A stretch of 64,000 nt of DNA. Origin: Rotaria macrura (Eukaryota; Rotifera; Eurotatoria; Philodinida; Philodinidae). The notes below the pieces were generated by a model. That model saw only the letters and a list, made by a program, of their open reading frames with translations, searched no databases and was not told the origin of the DNA. Below are positions 12,201 through 26,700 of the stretch, piece by piece. Position 1 is the stretch's first letter. Each line of letters starts with the position of its first letter. The stretch spans positions 62,001 to 126,000 of the forward strand of contig OENT01000015.1 in NCBI GenBank assembly GCA_900239685.1, in the 5' to 3' direction. The translations under genes were made by a program, and so were the position numbers.

Positions 12201-14495
12201 TTCAAATTTTAAAATTATTTCGATCATCGATGAGCATAAAAATGATTTGGGGCACTTATCGTAGGACTATTAATTGTAGTTCGAGAAATAGTAAAACGGC
12301 TACAGTAAATAATAAGATGTAAAGAAAACAATTGTATTTTTTAAAACATCATTAGAAAAAATACAATGAAAGTGCCTCATCCCGATTATTTAATGAAAAG
12401 GTGAAGTGTTACTATATTGGCTTAAATTTTAGTCTCTCTGAGTATATAAAATACAATAGAAGACTTGAAATCCTTTGTTCTGTGGCAGATATTATTTTAA
12501 ATTCTAATGCATAATTTGCCAAGGGCAAGACTTTCAATATTCCAAACTGTTGAATTGTGAAAATTTAAATATATTGTTTACTTTTGGTCAATGACACTTC
12601 TGCTAGTTAGAAAAATAATTGCTGCATCTTGAGAATGAGACTTACGGTTAATATTATCTTTGTCCTATATAGGTATCTTGTACTTTCATCTAAACCAAAA
12701 TTGTTCCATTAAAGAAAGTCTTGGATATAAACTTTGGCACGCAGACTCACAAATGACATATGAATAAGACAAGAAAATCATGTTGATTTTTACGAATCAA
12801 GCCAAACGAAAATAAAATCGAAGCATTGACTTCTAATTTTCTTTATAACTGTAATTTGGAATCTTGAATGAAAAACAAAAGGAAATCGTTGACGAAAGGA
12901 GTCTATAAAGTAAATCAAAATCAATAATAGCTTAATCATAAAATATACTAGATTGTTTGAAAATGCGATATCAAAAAAAGTTGAAATATTTGTGAAACAA
13001 TTTTATCAGATCAATACTACGATATTATTACATCTGCATCGGTGATAGTTAGACTCGAAATGACTGTTGTGTGCCAATGTGAAATTCAAAATAGGACTAT
13101 TAAACTAAAACAACAAATACATCCATTATTGTACCTACAATACGAAAACAACAATCGATAAAGAATATTTTGATGTTTTAAAAATGTTTCTTTGATTACA
13201 GGACAATTTCTTCTAGTATACGTTCCATTATTGACTAAGATAATCGTACGAAAAATATATTTGAAAACAGAACCTTCAATCATTTTGAGAATGAATAGAG
13301 ATGCAATAAATCTTGAATTGATTCGGGATCTGTCACCAAATCTTTGAGGTTTGGACTTTGATTTGGATTTAGACTTAGGATTTGTTTTCAATCTAACATG
13401 GGTCCAACTCTGTAGTTGTACTACACTGAAATCAAGTCTGAATTCCAAATCCAAATCGCAAACTCCGATCTCACCCAAATCCCAACCGGCATGATAAAAA
13501 CTAAATCCCAAGCCAAAATCTAAACAATGTCATATCAATTGTTAAGATTTGAGATTCAATTCTCCCTTCTCGAACTTAATCTTACAAAATCTCATCAGAT
13601 TTGGTTAATTTAAGATCAAACCCAAATCCAAATCTCAGTCGAAAACAAATCCAAATCTGTTTGCACCAAATATCAAGTCCCTTTGATTTGTTGCACCCTT
13701 ACGAATAAATCATGAACAGAACAAACTTCGTTATCATGTTGACTACTTCTATGAATTCTCTAATTAATTCTATAGATATGTATGGGACAATTTGACTACT
13801 GGCTATATTCAAGGAATGTGTGATCTTGTGGCACCATTACTAGTCGTTTTCGATGAAGGTTATTTGAAAGATTGTTAATTTTAATATAAACAAATTTCTT
13901 GTCTATTTTTTATATTTAGAAGTGATAGCATATAGTTGCTTTTCTTATTTGATGAAGCGTCTATTACCTAACTTTCCTCATGGGGCTGGTATGGACGAAC
14001 ATTTTGGTCATATGCGTTCATTATTACAGATTCTTGATTTTGAACTTTACGAACATATTCATCGAACAGGAGATTTCACGCATTTTTATTTTTGTTATCG
14101 ATGGTTTTTATTAGATTTTAAACGAGGTAATTGTTTTCGGTTTTCTTTATTGAGAAATATTTAACTCTTTCTGTAGAATTTGTTTACGACGACATGTTTT
14201 TGGTATGGGAAACAATAGCTGCTGCTCGGCGAACAGTTTCAAAACGATTTGTATTATTCATTGCATTAGCGATGTTAAAAACTTATCGCGAAATTATATT
14301 AGATAACCGAATGGATTTCACAGATATAATTCGATTTTTTAATGGTATCTTAATTGTTCTTTGTCTTTTTACAATGCTAGAGAATAATTTGTTTTCTTTT
14401 GTTTAGAAATGGCTGAACGACATGATACTCATCAGATTTTGCGTGTAGCAAGAGAATTAGTACTTGAATTACAAAATTTAGTTGATAGCAAATAA
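5744..14495 (+). CDS. SGSM1/2-type RUN and TBC domain RabGAP
   Basis: This gene encodes a small G-protein signalling modulator: an N-terminal RUN domain, a middle lipid/Rab-binding region and a C-terminal TBC domain that speeds GTP hydrolysis by Rab GTPases on endomembranes. About 21 exons can be followed. Early ones are 5744-5780, 5841-5887, 5937-6012, 6091-6277 and about 6340-6500. Family-typical peptides are [57 protein letters not shown] and [13 protein letters not shown]. The TBC domain keeps the arginine-finger motif IDKDVAR (exon ending 11638) and the glutamine-finger motif YIQGMCD (exon starting 13776), so it should be an active GAP. It ends FFNEMAERH...LVDSK at 14495. Two long introns (8510-10284, 11639-13775) contrast with the rest. 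The ATG lies 6 bp after a splice-acceptor-like AG. SGSM1 and SGSM2 cannot be told apart by eye. Confidence 0.92.
8510..10284. other. long SGSM intron, no gene seen
   Basis: This 1.8 kb GT-AG intron separates the serine-rich linker exon (8296-8509) from the exon encoding [14 protein letters not shown]. No nested gene was recognised. It holds two adjacent imperfect copies of a 31 bp unit beginning GAAACATCATT (9544-9573 and 9575-9604). Confidence 0.6.
11639..13775. other. long SGSM intron with an AAATCC-rich foldback-like stretch
   Basis: This 2.1 kb intron splits the TBC domain between its arginine finger and its glutamine finger. At about 13320-13690 it becomes rich in the motif AAATCCAAATC on one side and its complement GATTTGGATTT on the other. 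The outer parts resemble each other in inverted orientation (CACCAAATC near 13334 and GCACCAAAT near 13660). This looks like a degraded foldback or satellite-like element. Open frames across it (KSKSKSK-type on the minus strand) are products of the repeat. No other gene was seen. Confidence 0.5.
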
Positions 14496-17400
14496 AGAGA
14501 AAACCGAGAATGTGAAAGTATAATTATATACTATTTTCCATTATGTTTTTGAATGTTGTTAGTTAATCTTTTTTCTTCTTTCTTTAAACCCAAAAACAAA
14601 TTCATAATTATAAAAATATTTATTATTGTTTATTTTTGGCCGTTGTTTTATTCAGTATATTATTTCACAGATATATACATATACTTATTTATATATTGTG
14701 CGCAATCATTACCGTTTATTGTTGTGATCAGAATATATACATTTATTTTATGTTGTTTTAATTATCGTTGTTGTTTAAAAACAAATAAATTTAAAGCACT
14801 TATTGAAAACTTTAAATGGATAATACAGTTCAAGTTTATGTAGATAGCTGCCGAGTGGTTTATGATTGCTTGATATTCTATTTATAAATAGATGTGTTCG
14901 TTCCTATTTATTTCATCAGACGAAGATTCATCTTATATTGATATAACAAAACTGATTTACAGAATAAAGGAAAATTTTATTTTGCCGAGTTGTACTCTTA
15001 TTCGCAGTATTAGAATATCCAGAAATACTGATAGTAAACAAACACTGGATCAACAATTATCAAAAAACACTAGTTTAGCTGTCAGACGGTAAATGACTGC
15101 GCTTAAGTATCAACCTACTAGTGTCGCCCTAAAGTGTAAAGTGTACACTACAACAGTTTCTTGTTTCTCTCTTTTTTAAGTCCTATGGGGTGTATTTTAT
15201 TATTATTTATTTCTAAAATTAAACATCATGGATTATTAATTCTCATTGTCACTTAGAAGGTCCATGTTATATCATGACACTCAAATACTAACATAGAATC
15301 TCAAAGAATGTTTTCTGTATGAATAATATTCTTCGTATATGATAGTACAAATTGTCTTGACCATTAGCTTTAAAAACGAATCATTAAATCTATTTGAAAT
15401 CAACCTATTTATTTATTATACTACTTTACAAAACAACCATATGTCTTCAAACGTTAAGACTAACAAGAATACTTAGATAGAGCACAGACGAGAATTTGTA
15501 ATGATTGATTTTCTAAGAAACAATTATAAGGTAATTTTAGCATTTCATTTACTAACACTTCATATATTTAATACTGACATCTTGTCAAATAGAAATAGGC
15601 TCTTTCAAAAGTCAGCTTATTTCAAATGAATATATCTATTTATTCGGTTAGATGGTTTCTTCTACTATACGTAAGAACGTCGACTTTACACTTTAATTTC
15701 ATAATGAAATTCAGTTTTTATAGAGAAAAAGATTATGCTTGCACTCGTATTTAACTGTAAAAGTACAGTAGATCTAAAGGAATAATTGAAGTCAGAATGT
15801 AGATTAACAATCTTGGAATATTGATGAAGAAAAACAATTGTATTTGTTTTTCTGGCAGCTAGTCATCATATTTTCACTAACGGACAATTATAATATAATT
15901 CAATTCGAACCATGTTGAATATGCATGAACTTGTGAAAATACTGTAATTCATTTTGAATCAAATGGGAAATAGTTACAAACGAATGATAATATCTATGGG
16001 CAAAAAAATACAGGGTTCGACAGATTAAAATCATACTGTCACTAGAGAATGACAACTTTCGATAGAGACGACTGAATGTAAGATCCACTTTACAATGAAA
16101 GACGGATGTGTATTTTTAGAATAATTTTCCATAGAAACTAAATATACATGTGCAATTGTTATCGTTCGAAAAAGGCAACGAAACTGACTGCATCGAATCT
16201 TCAATGGCGAAAATGTCTTGATGAACTGCTTCAGGCTCTCCTACCCAAATGTGAAAAAATATAATAGTATAATGACAAAATTTTGGACTTTTCATACTCA
16301 GTAATACATCAGAATCGTTCAAACAGAGCTCAAGTATCTATTGAAGTTTGGCATTAAGATGATTAACCATTGATGAATTACTGGTCAACCCACCATGTAC
16401 TAGAAGAGTCACTACCCGAAAAGATGGAAAATTCTTATTTAAAGACGCAGGTCTTTTGACAGAAAATATATGTTCCTTTTTTATTTATTTTCTCTAAATG
16501 ATTAACATGTACTGAAAAAAAAAGATTCTTGAACAAAAAGAAATTGATATTTGTTAGCTATAAGTAATCAAAAACAATGAAACGAAGCAGCTGAGTTCGG
16601 GTCAGTTTTTGAAAGAACAAAATTTAAATGTATTTTTGCATTTTTGTTCTTGTTAGCTTTTGTATTTTTACTTTTAACCTGAAATTTAATCATAGTCAAC
16701 GGGTTTTAACTGAAACTTTATGAATGACTTGTGGTGGGAAGGCCATTTTTCATTTTGTAACTTTTCTCAAAAAGAAAGACATATGGTTAGAATCAGTAAT
16801 AAAAATTCTCAGCATACTACAGAATGTTCGTTTTTACCAAAGAGAAAATGTTTTCTTAAGCATAGTAAAAAGTAACATTGTATACTAGGCTCTGAATTTA
16901 AAACTAATTCTAACCAAATTATTATTTTTATGAAAAAAAATGAAGGAATGAAAAATGACTTTGACACCACTGGTCGTTTATTTGATTCTTTGTGCATTCA
17001 AAATTATTATGGAAAACTCCTCATAATAGAAGATCAGTCTAAAACCTTTCTGCGCTAAAACATAATATAAGACTCAGGGTCTTGTATTGGGGGAGGGGCA
17101 GGAGGATGTTTTTATTTTGCATTTTGGCTCGACGTTTGGCGAAGAATGGACTTTTCGACAAAAAAACCGTACATTCTACATCAAATGAAACGTCTTCAAT
17201 ATTTTTTTAAATCGTATTGAATGGCCCAGAGGGCATTTTTCAAAACAATATTTTGTATTGAAAATTTGATGCAGTTAGTTTTGGTTCCACAATTCATCGA
17301 TGAAAATCGTACATCTATATCTGCATTCCTATCAAGTTTTATTATAAAAGTCTTCATTCTAATTTCTATTTGAAATAGATATTAATTTGTGACATTCATC

Positions 17401-18862
17401 AGTTGAATTGGTATAATAGGTTTCTTTTCTTCGTCGTATATAGACGGATTCATCCTAGAACATGATTTGACGCACGTTTACTTGATTCAATGCTACTTTT
17501 TCTATAACTTATGCCGAAAAATTGCCATCAAATACATAACCTTAAGATTTTTTCGTGAGAGTATTTCAAATGGACAATTCTAAATGACTTCTTATTGTTA
17601 AACAAAGAATGAAACTTGAGTCACCGACAATCAAACCGCGGTATTCATTGAATTCGAAATACTTGTTACTTCTTTTTTGAAACTAGTATAGTAGATTGAA
17701 TCAGAACCATCGTGAATGTTTAGGAGAGCAAGCAGCTATGGGATATTCGCATTATCAAAATTGTCTGATTTTTGTCTCAGCGAGCATCAGTACACCCATT
17801 CACAATTGAATAGCCTATGATGAAAATACTTGAGATCTAACTTTCCCAATAAATTCGCAGGGATCATTTTCAAAATCAAATTTCAGTTGTCGAAATTATG
17901 CCGTTGCACTTGAAAATACCAGTAATCAATAGCATAATTAATCGCACAGTGATATATCTATTGATAAAAGATTCCTAAGTTTCGTTCGTTCGATAAATAT
18001 TTGAAGAAATTCAATATAAGACATCTATATGACAACCGACTTTTATAAGTATATTCTAATAGTAATTATGAGCTACAAAAGTAAAATATGATTTACTAAT
18101 AGCATTATCTCAGGAGAATACTTTCAAACGTACGTCTTGACGTAATTAACATATTCTAGGACATGCTACGGATTGGTACGAAAACAGTGAACGTTCTCAA
18201 TTGACGAGGGTTCTATTCCCAACGTTCGCATCAATTATAAAGATACTATTACCTTAGTGTTGATTTTAAACATTTGAATCAAACTTTTTTCGCATGCTTG
18301 AAATAATAGTACACAGTTAAAAGATTTCTTTTCAAGTCTTATAATATCAAACAAAGAATTGAACAAATATACTATGATCAGAATATCACTTAAAATATTC
18401 AACGAATTCACATGGTTTTGTTCGGTACGATTTCTGTTCATTTTTTGCTATCCTTTTAGAAATGAGATCTTTACAGGTATTTTCCATTCCAGATATGCTC
18501 AATTCCAGGAACTTTCACTATTCATTCTTGATCCGAAGACGGCTACTTTATCTTGAATTTTGAAGTGTCATATGAGTGTATTCTTGAAATTTTTGCAAGA
18601 GCAACTACCTTGATTAAAATAAGTCAATCAACCCATGTCGACGATGAACATGTTTACCTTTTAACCGTACATCTCGTTTATAGTAATTTACATCTATGTT
18701 GGATGCAACTCATGAAATTCTCTTTTGGATAGAATTGAAACAATGGAATGTAGACATTATTTTGGTTTAATTTTTGATATAAAAAAAACACAAGAATTTA
18801 AAAAACACAAATCTCTATTGCTTAATATCATTCAACTAAAAGACACACGAAATCTGTACAAA
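14496..18862. other. gene-poor interval
   Basis: No gene is supported over this 4.4 kb between the SGSM stop and the coiled-coil gene. Beyond the SGSM stop the sequence is very T-rich (14.5-14.8 kb), consistent with 3' untranslated and downstream DNA. Short minus-strand frames at 15900-16088 and 16116-16322 have no initiation, splice or family evidence. A G-rich patch lies at about 17089-17106. Confidence 0.5.
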
Positions 18863-21544
18863 TCACTTTTTAGTTTTTGATTTCATCACATTATTTGTTC
18901 CTGTTTGAATAATTTCTCTGGAAATAAATTTTTCTTGTTCTAATTTCACAGCTAATTTATTAATTTTGTTTGTTGCGCGTTCTTCTTGTATCGTCAAACG
19001 TTTCTCTAATTGTTTCAACTCATTTGTTTTGGTTTCAAGTGCTTGCCGTTGTTCCACATACGTTTCTTGCATGGCTAGTGTTTTGGCATGTAATTCTGAA
19101 TTTTTACGAATTTCATCAACTGTTGTACGACGAATATTTTTTAGTGATTTTTCAAATTCAGCACGTTCAAAATCAATTTTAGCACAAGCTTCATCTAGCA
19201 CATCATAGGTCGATGTTAATTTAGTACGAGCATCATCGAGTTCAACTTGAAGTTGATTAGAAAATATATTTGCTGCATTAAATTGATTTTGTAAATCGTT
19301 TGAATATGCTATGGAGGCATCGAGTTGATTTTGTAATTCGCCAGCATACACTTGAGATTGTTCGAAACGAGTCATAAGCTCATCATATTCGTTTCGAGGA
19401 ACATATGTTCGTGCTATAGAATCACGAAGAGATTCTATTGTCGCACGTTGAGATGCTATTATGGAATGAAGTTGAGCTTGTATAAAGGAAGATGTATTTT
19501 CTTCCTGTAAACGCGTTAAAAGAAAAAGAAATCATAACATTTTTTAATTCATTCATGCGAGCAAGAATATTGTAAAAGTATTGTCAAGAAAAAATTCATA
19601 TACGATATGGATGGAACCCCTTCGGCATTACCGTTTATTCAAAATTACTCTGATGATTTGAATTTGACAATAGTAAAATCTATTAGAGAATAAATCTCTT
19701 TCTCATATCTCGCTTCATCATCAAATATAATTTGTTCCAAAACTTAAGGTATGCTGGTAAATCGATGTAGTTTAGTGTATGATGATGGTACTTATTGAAT
19801 CCGGATTTTCTAGTGTTGCCGAGAGAATTAAAATCATTTACAAAAGTGAATGATCTGATCATATTTATTGAGTCCCAAACGACCTTCAGTTTACTGTTTA
19901 TATCATCCTATGTCTCTTGAAATACTTCGTAGAGATATAATTATCCTCGGAAGCCATGTGATATGTATGCTATCATACAATCGTTCAACAGGTATGGTGA
20001 AATGTTCGAGGTCACTTCCAAATGTATGAGGTTTTTACATATGTCATTGTGGATCGTTGATTATAGTAGACAATAGAACGATGATGTCTTTGCACTGACA
20101 ATACGATATCGTAATCAATCAGCAATATTGAGTTTATGATAGCTACAGCAGACGTCATAGCCATGAGCATATACAGTAATATTGCGATAATTGACAATGC
20201 TCTATAATGATTCCTGGGGAACGACGAATGGATGGGGTTGTGTGTAATTAATCACAGATCGATATCCTGTAAGTCAACATACAACTGTATTAAGGTCGTA
20301 AACGAGTATTATTGTATTGGGAGTATACTGAAGTACACACATTGCTTCCGTGTACAGATATACAGTACAAAAGCGGTATCTGTTTATTTTCGGATCACCT
20401 TATGAAATACAACGGCGTATAATCCTATTACGAAACCACACAAATGTTCTATCTTTCTGCAAGCTGCCATTTATGATAGTGTCTGATTGATTAAAGTCAG
20501 CATAAGTTTCTGTATACTAGTGCGATTGTAATCAATCTGTCTACAAATGTTGCGTAAAAGTGTAATAAAATATTTCATGTAAGAAGAACTTTATGAATTA
20601 GTTGACATCTATTCCAGGTAATCTCAAAATGACAGTCGGTTGATCTATGTATTTAATGATACACTAATACTACAAATAATAATAATAATTATTATTATTA
20701 TCAATTATTCCCTAAAAAATATTCAATACTGATTGATTTTGTTCATTCCAAACTTGAAATAGTTAACTTTAACGTTGTATTCAATAATCGCTGAGATAGA
20801 TGACTCTAAATAAAATAATCCTTGATATGAATTTCGATCATACCTTTTTTTCTACACTAGAATTTTATATCATGTTATAAAACGACTTTGATAAAATTTT
20901 TCAATAAAATCTGTCTTTTTCTGACTTAACTGCATCATTCAAATTTAACTAACCTGCGTTTCTTCCATTAAATTTGAATTTTATTGTTTTTTTTCGAAAG
21001 AACAAAAAAATCGAGACAACATCTAATAAACAAATCATAATGACCTCTATAGGAATAATCTATTTCGCTACTGATTAGTGCTTTATGTTATTGAATTTGA
21101 TCAATAAAAAACTGCGTTTTGTAAGGTGTTACATATAGACAATACAATACTCATTCATTAGCAGCTATACTTCTTCATTCGAATAACAAGATTATCTTGA
21201 ATATATTGTTCTTGTTGTTTATTCATATAGAGTCGACGATATTTGATCATTGTTTTATTGAGATCTTGAGTTTTGTCGCATAGTTCACGTTGGCAAAATT
21301 TTTCTTTTTTTTCCATTTCTAATTTTTCCATGTATAAATTTGTATTTTTTTCTAATTGATCTTCTACGCTTTGCTTTAAATCAATGATTAATTTTTCAAG
21401 AATACTTCGTTCATTTGATGAATGCTCATCCAGAATTGAAAGAGCTTCGTAAATAGCGGAACATTTACCATAGGCATCTTTTAATTGTTGACGTAAAGCA
21501 TTGCATTCAGCAACCGCAAGTTCATACTTAAGGTCAGTTGACAT
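18863..21544 (-). CDS. coiled-coil protein of unknown function
   Basis: Two coding blocks on the minus strand probably form one gene. The first (21544 down to about 21171) starts MSTDLKYELAVAECNALRQQ and runs 124 codons of charged, heptad-like sequence to a donor GTATAG. The last (19504-18863) follows an acceptor TTTACAG, opens with EENTSSFIQAQLHSIIASQR and ends VMKSKTKK. The second block has tandem 14-residue units (GELQNQLDASIAYS, then NDLQNQFNAANIFS) typical of a long parallel coiled coil. The blocks are not in phase if joined directly: the first ends two bases into a codon and the second starts on a codon boundary. A small exon of length 3n+1 is probably missed in the 1.67 kb intron, or they are two genes. 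No family was recognised; cytoskeletal or ciliary scaffolds are typical of such sequences, but that is only analogy. Confidence 0.65.
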
Positions 21545-23741
21545 TTTGCTTTTTTGAAATTTATCTTCTCTTCGTCATCGGTTTGTTTCTGTTTTATTAG
21601 TTCCACTGAGCTGATTTATCTATCGTTTATTATCGACGTTCTTATCTTGTTGAAAGTATTCGTCGACGAAACAGAATCATGTTCGACGCATTCTTTTTGT
21701 TTCTAGTTTGCTACGGCTCATCGTCTCCATAGCAAATGAAAGAATTTCGATTATCATACGTTGAAAGTTATCATTCATTAATCTATCTTTCCGAACTGTC
21801 ACACTATGCCAGATGATCATTTTTTATTCGTATGAAGAAATCAAAATAACATGTTTCATGTTGAAATTTTATCTGAGGACGACGGTAGACAAGTGTTCGC
21901 ATCCTTGTCTATCTTTAAGCTGCATTAGAAAAAGTTTTCGAATAATGAATATTTATTTATATTAATATGTACTAGTCTCTATCTTGAAATGTTTGAACAT
22001 GTATCGAATTTTTAAGAAAAGAAAATGAAGTAAATATTAATTTCGATGCTAGCGTAGAGTTGATGATGTTCCATTCCTAGAATTAATGTATTGTTTGTGT
22101 TTGATGAGCAGTGCTTTAACACGAATCTCAACAAGAGGAAGAGAAGCAGACTTTTTACTAGCCTGAATCCTTCGTCTTCTTACAAGTTCTATTGTCGTTC
22201 GATGCAAAAGAACACAATTATTTTTTCTCTAAAAATTAATCATTGGTTCTCCGACTATTTATATCACTTTAGATGTAAATTGATGATATCATGATGCCAA
22301 TTTCTTCACTTATTTTTCTGGAAATAAGTTACAGTCGTCTGTGTAGAAAAGTTAAATACTGCGTTCATTTCAGAGAACACGATTTTTTCATACATGAACA
22401 AGATGAAATAACACCAAATATCTAACTCTTCGTAAAGCAGTTTTCGTGCTACGATGGAACATGATTCATATGGATATCTATTTAAAAACTATTGAAAATC
22501 GATAAGCTTTTACTTGTAGAGCTTATTTGTTGATTGAAATAGTGTGCTTGTTATTGATTCGTGTGCTGAACATTTCATTGAAAAGTGTGGAAATTTTCGA
22601 ACTATTAACACAGCAACATTCAATTCAATCAATAAATTACTACTCTAGACATCATCGTTTCTTCGAATGCATTTCCTCAGGGGATGCAACAGTATATGAA
22701 CTTCATTTTAATGACAACATTACTTCATGAGGCAAATGTTCCTTTTTCTTATAATTACTATCTAATACATATGCATGCATCATCTTCTATCGAAGAATAC
22801 TTTTATTGATTAAGAAATGAATGATAGGTGTTCATAATTATAGTTCTATATGATACTTCAGTCTCCTGTATTTTCGTAGAAATTTGAAAAATTCTTCTAA
22901 GATAGAGAGAAGGACACTATTTTACACTTAAAGTATCCAACTATCTGTCGACCTTAGTGCACACCGATTATTAAACTCGTTGTTTTTACCAAATAATGGA
23001 CGAAAGTTGCATCATTAATTACTGATTTAGAGTATTCGAGTAATTTTAAATTAACATCGTAGTTTATTCTCCAGGAGATTTGGTGTCACTCTCACAAATC
23101 GAAAACAGTCTCTACAAAATCCATATGTCAATTATAGATACGTTCATGTTATGTTATACTAAAGAAATAAACAGATCTGAATATATCTTGATAGTTGACG
23201 GATACCGACAAGTATGTTTTGTATTTCTAAATTATTGACAATGTAAAATATAATTTAATGCGTCTGGTGAGATAGAATTCTTTGTTTGCGTATGACATTT
23301 GTAATATTTGGACACTGCGGTAGTTGTAGAAAAATAAACCATTCATTTCGAAAGGTTACATTTATGATTTGTTTATATTCACTAGTCAGTCATAAATGAC
23401 AGATTATAACTGAATTTTCATTGCAACAAAATCAAAATTATCGTTTATTTAGAAGATTCCAATCCATTTAAATTTTGCTTCTGTAGTGCAAAAATCCAGT
23501 TATAATCTGCCATTTTTTACTGTTTACGGTCACTATAGTGGCCATGGTTTGTTTTTTGTAATATGCACTGTTGTTATCATGAAATTCTATCATCTTCTTT
23601 ATTCTCTGTCAAGTTTAGCAATTGATTTAGAAAATAGGAAGATAAAACCGTTATGAAAGATAAGAAAAAGTGATTAAATTGAAACATGCAAGAATTCTTC
23701 TTTTTCTTTTTCTCTTTCGCTTTTTTTGTAGATTAAATAAG
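21545..23741. other. divergent intergenic region
   Basis: This 2.2 kb separates the minus-strand coiled-coil gene from plus-strand THOC5, so it should hold both promoters. No TATA or other site could be defended in such AT-rich DNA. Just before the THOC5 start is a strong pyrimidine tract ending in TTTTTTTGTAG (23721-23731), ten bases before the ATG. This fits a 3' splice site for a 5' UTR intron or spliced leader. Confidence 0.45.
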
Positions 23742-26700
23742 ATGAGCAATAACGTTGATATGACAGAACCGATTCCAACAGATGAAGTTAGTATTGTGAT
23801 TTCTACTTTTTTTTTCTGCATTTTTAATCGATGATTGTCTTTCTATTGTTACAGTCTACAAATAAAAGTCTACAACAAAAAGAAGATGATGAACATCATC
23901 GTCAATGCATCGATGAATTACGTAATATCTTTCTTCAAGTTCATTGCTATCAACAAAAACCAGATAAACCCGTGAGTATCTACGCATATTGCTATACTCG
24001 TCAGATAAATATTACGAATTCTAAAAATTGAATTTGTGAACTTATTTATTCAAATATGAAAAATTATTCATGAAAATACCATTGAAAAAACGTTTGCTTT
24101 TCTTGTCCTTTCATCGTATTCGAAAAGAAGCAAGAATTAATTATTTAATTTGTTTTTCTCATAAAATTGTACTGTATTATTTCCAACATCGGTAACAATC
24201 ATAGTATTTTGATCATTAGAAAAACATACATAGTGTGGTGCCTTCATTCGATCACCACGAAAATGAATAACCTGCTGTGGATCCCCTTCGCGCATAGCAA
24301 AAATTTTTGATGTATAACGATCTGCAAGAATCAATTGATTTGAACTATCGCAGATAATGCCTGAAAACAAAAGTTTAAAACTAGATAAATATATTTTCGA
24401 TGTAATTTTAATTTCACCTTCTGGTACACTCAAATTAAGATACGATTGTGCATCCGTATCAATAAACCGTTGTACATCACCATCGACACCATAAACAATA
24501 ATACATCCAGAATTATATGCACATGATTCAGGTTTGATTCTTTGCCATGCTGTTACATAAAGTAAATTGTTTGATATTGATATATATTGTGGATCCAGCT
24601 TTTTTGAACCTAAATAATTAAGATTGTTATCAATAGAAAAAACTTCTTCAATTATAGAATTCAGATTAAGTTCACCTCGTATGATAGTCCATTCTTTGTC
24701 ATATTTCATTTGATGATTAAGTACAACCATACGTGAATTATAGGAATCACATACATATACATAACTATTATCAATGGCAACACCCTTTGGCCATGAAAAT
24801 GATGTTCGTGTACATCCTTCTTTTTTACTTCCAATAAAATTAATCATTTTCCCATTCATCCAATCGTATTTTGAAACTCGATGGCGATCTGTTATGATAA
24901 CATATGGCTCACCAGCTAAACAAAGACCATCAGGAAAGAGGAAACCTTTGAGACCACGCATTGATTTCGTATTAAGATCATAGATAATGATTCGATGTTT
25001 TTTTGTGTCGGCTATCAGTAAATGATTCGTGTCGGTTACGGCAATAGCTTTCGGTGCAAGAAACTTATCCACATCATTGGGACCAGTTAAAACTTGTGTT
25101 GCTTTTTTACTATATTCACTGAGATGTATTTGTGATACAGGCATGCGTGGTGTTAATATTGTATTATCATCGATTTGAGATTGCTGTTCAAAATTATTTG
25201 ATAGGATCAAAGTCATTGGCCCATGCGAACCTGGATGATGATTCGAACGAATAATTTTTCGTACAGCATATTCATTGCCTTCTTGTTCTATTTGATGATC
25301 ATCGAGTCTTGAACGATTACGTGATGTTGAACCATCGGTTTTCGTATTAAATTTAACAGAATAACCTGTAGTACGAAACGTAGCATCATGATCATTGTCT
25401 TGATACGATGGTTGCAATTGACTGGTGAACGTATGAGAATTCATCGTTGGATTTTGTTCATTTATAATCATCCGTTTTCTTATCCTTGATTTTGATTCTC
25501 GTCCACTGACCATCTAAAGAGACAAATAATAGGATTTTATTTTGTTTTTGTAAATAAGATAACAGTCAAATTCTTAGATGTATTTTTCACTTGATTATTC
25601 ATTCGATAGATTCCATCTTGATTATCATATGGATCATATACTAATAGTTGTTGTCGTTGTAAACGATTTGTTTGTAAATATTCATTGTCTTGATTGGGTG
25701 TTTTAAGATGAAGTTCACCAAGATAGGAATGATTGACCGATGATGTGTTCAGCTTATAAATAAGACTAACATTTTGATCTTCAAATTTTCGTTGTAAATC
25801 AAGCCAATGATGTGTCAGATGTTGTCGTTCAGATATATTCCAATTTTTAGAATCAACTTTCTCTAAGTCATTTGAGTCTTTTTCAATTTCCAATTTTAAT
25901 GCTTGCAATTTAGTATGTTTTGCTAGCTGGTAATTTTGATGAATATCGTCTAATTGTGCATATAACATTTTTTCTCGCTCTGAAAATTCATATGGAAGAT
26001 ATTAATTATCTACTAAATATGAACTATTCAATAATATCGTTAAAGGTACCTTGAATTTCTTTTATTTGACTTTCTGCATCATTACGAATTGATTGTCGTG
26101 TATTCTCTTTGGATATATTCAGTTTATTATCCCATTGAGCTAATTTTTCCAGTAAACTATCGCGTATTTTAACTAACTCAGCATATTCTTTCGCTTGTTC
26201 ATCAGCAAGAGCTCGTTCATGTTCATTCATACAATTAAAACAAGCCAAACATCGACAATGATAACATCGACCATAGGCTGTTTTTTTGTTACACAATTCA
26301 CAAATACCTAGTTGAGCAAGACGATGATGTTCGGCTTTTTTCAAAGTTATCAATGTATGATTTTTCATTAATTGTCCAACTTCTTGAACACTTGATAAAC
26401 GGCGTGCCTCATTACAAATAGGACAATTAAGAACGCCATCGGCAGGTAGAGCATCCTAAAAATAGAACAAAAAGAAAAAAACTGTTTAGTTCAAGCTTAA
26501 ATTGATGACATACTTTGATGCAATCATGACAGAATGTATGCCCGTTGGAACAAAGTATGCGTGGATCTTGAATGTCTTTTTTGCATAGTGGACATCGAAG
26601 TAGAGAATTAGCATTGAAAATTCGAGTAATCGATTCATAGTCATTGTCAATTGGCCGTTGAGAGTCGAACGAAGACATTTCTCTTTGCTTTGCCTTTATG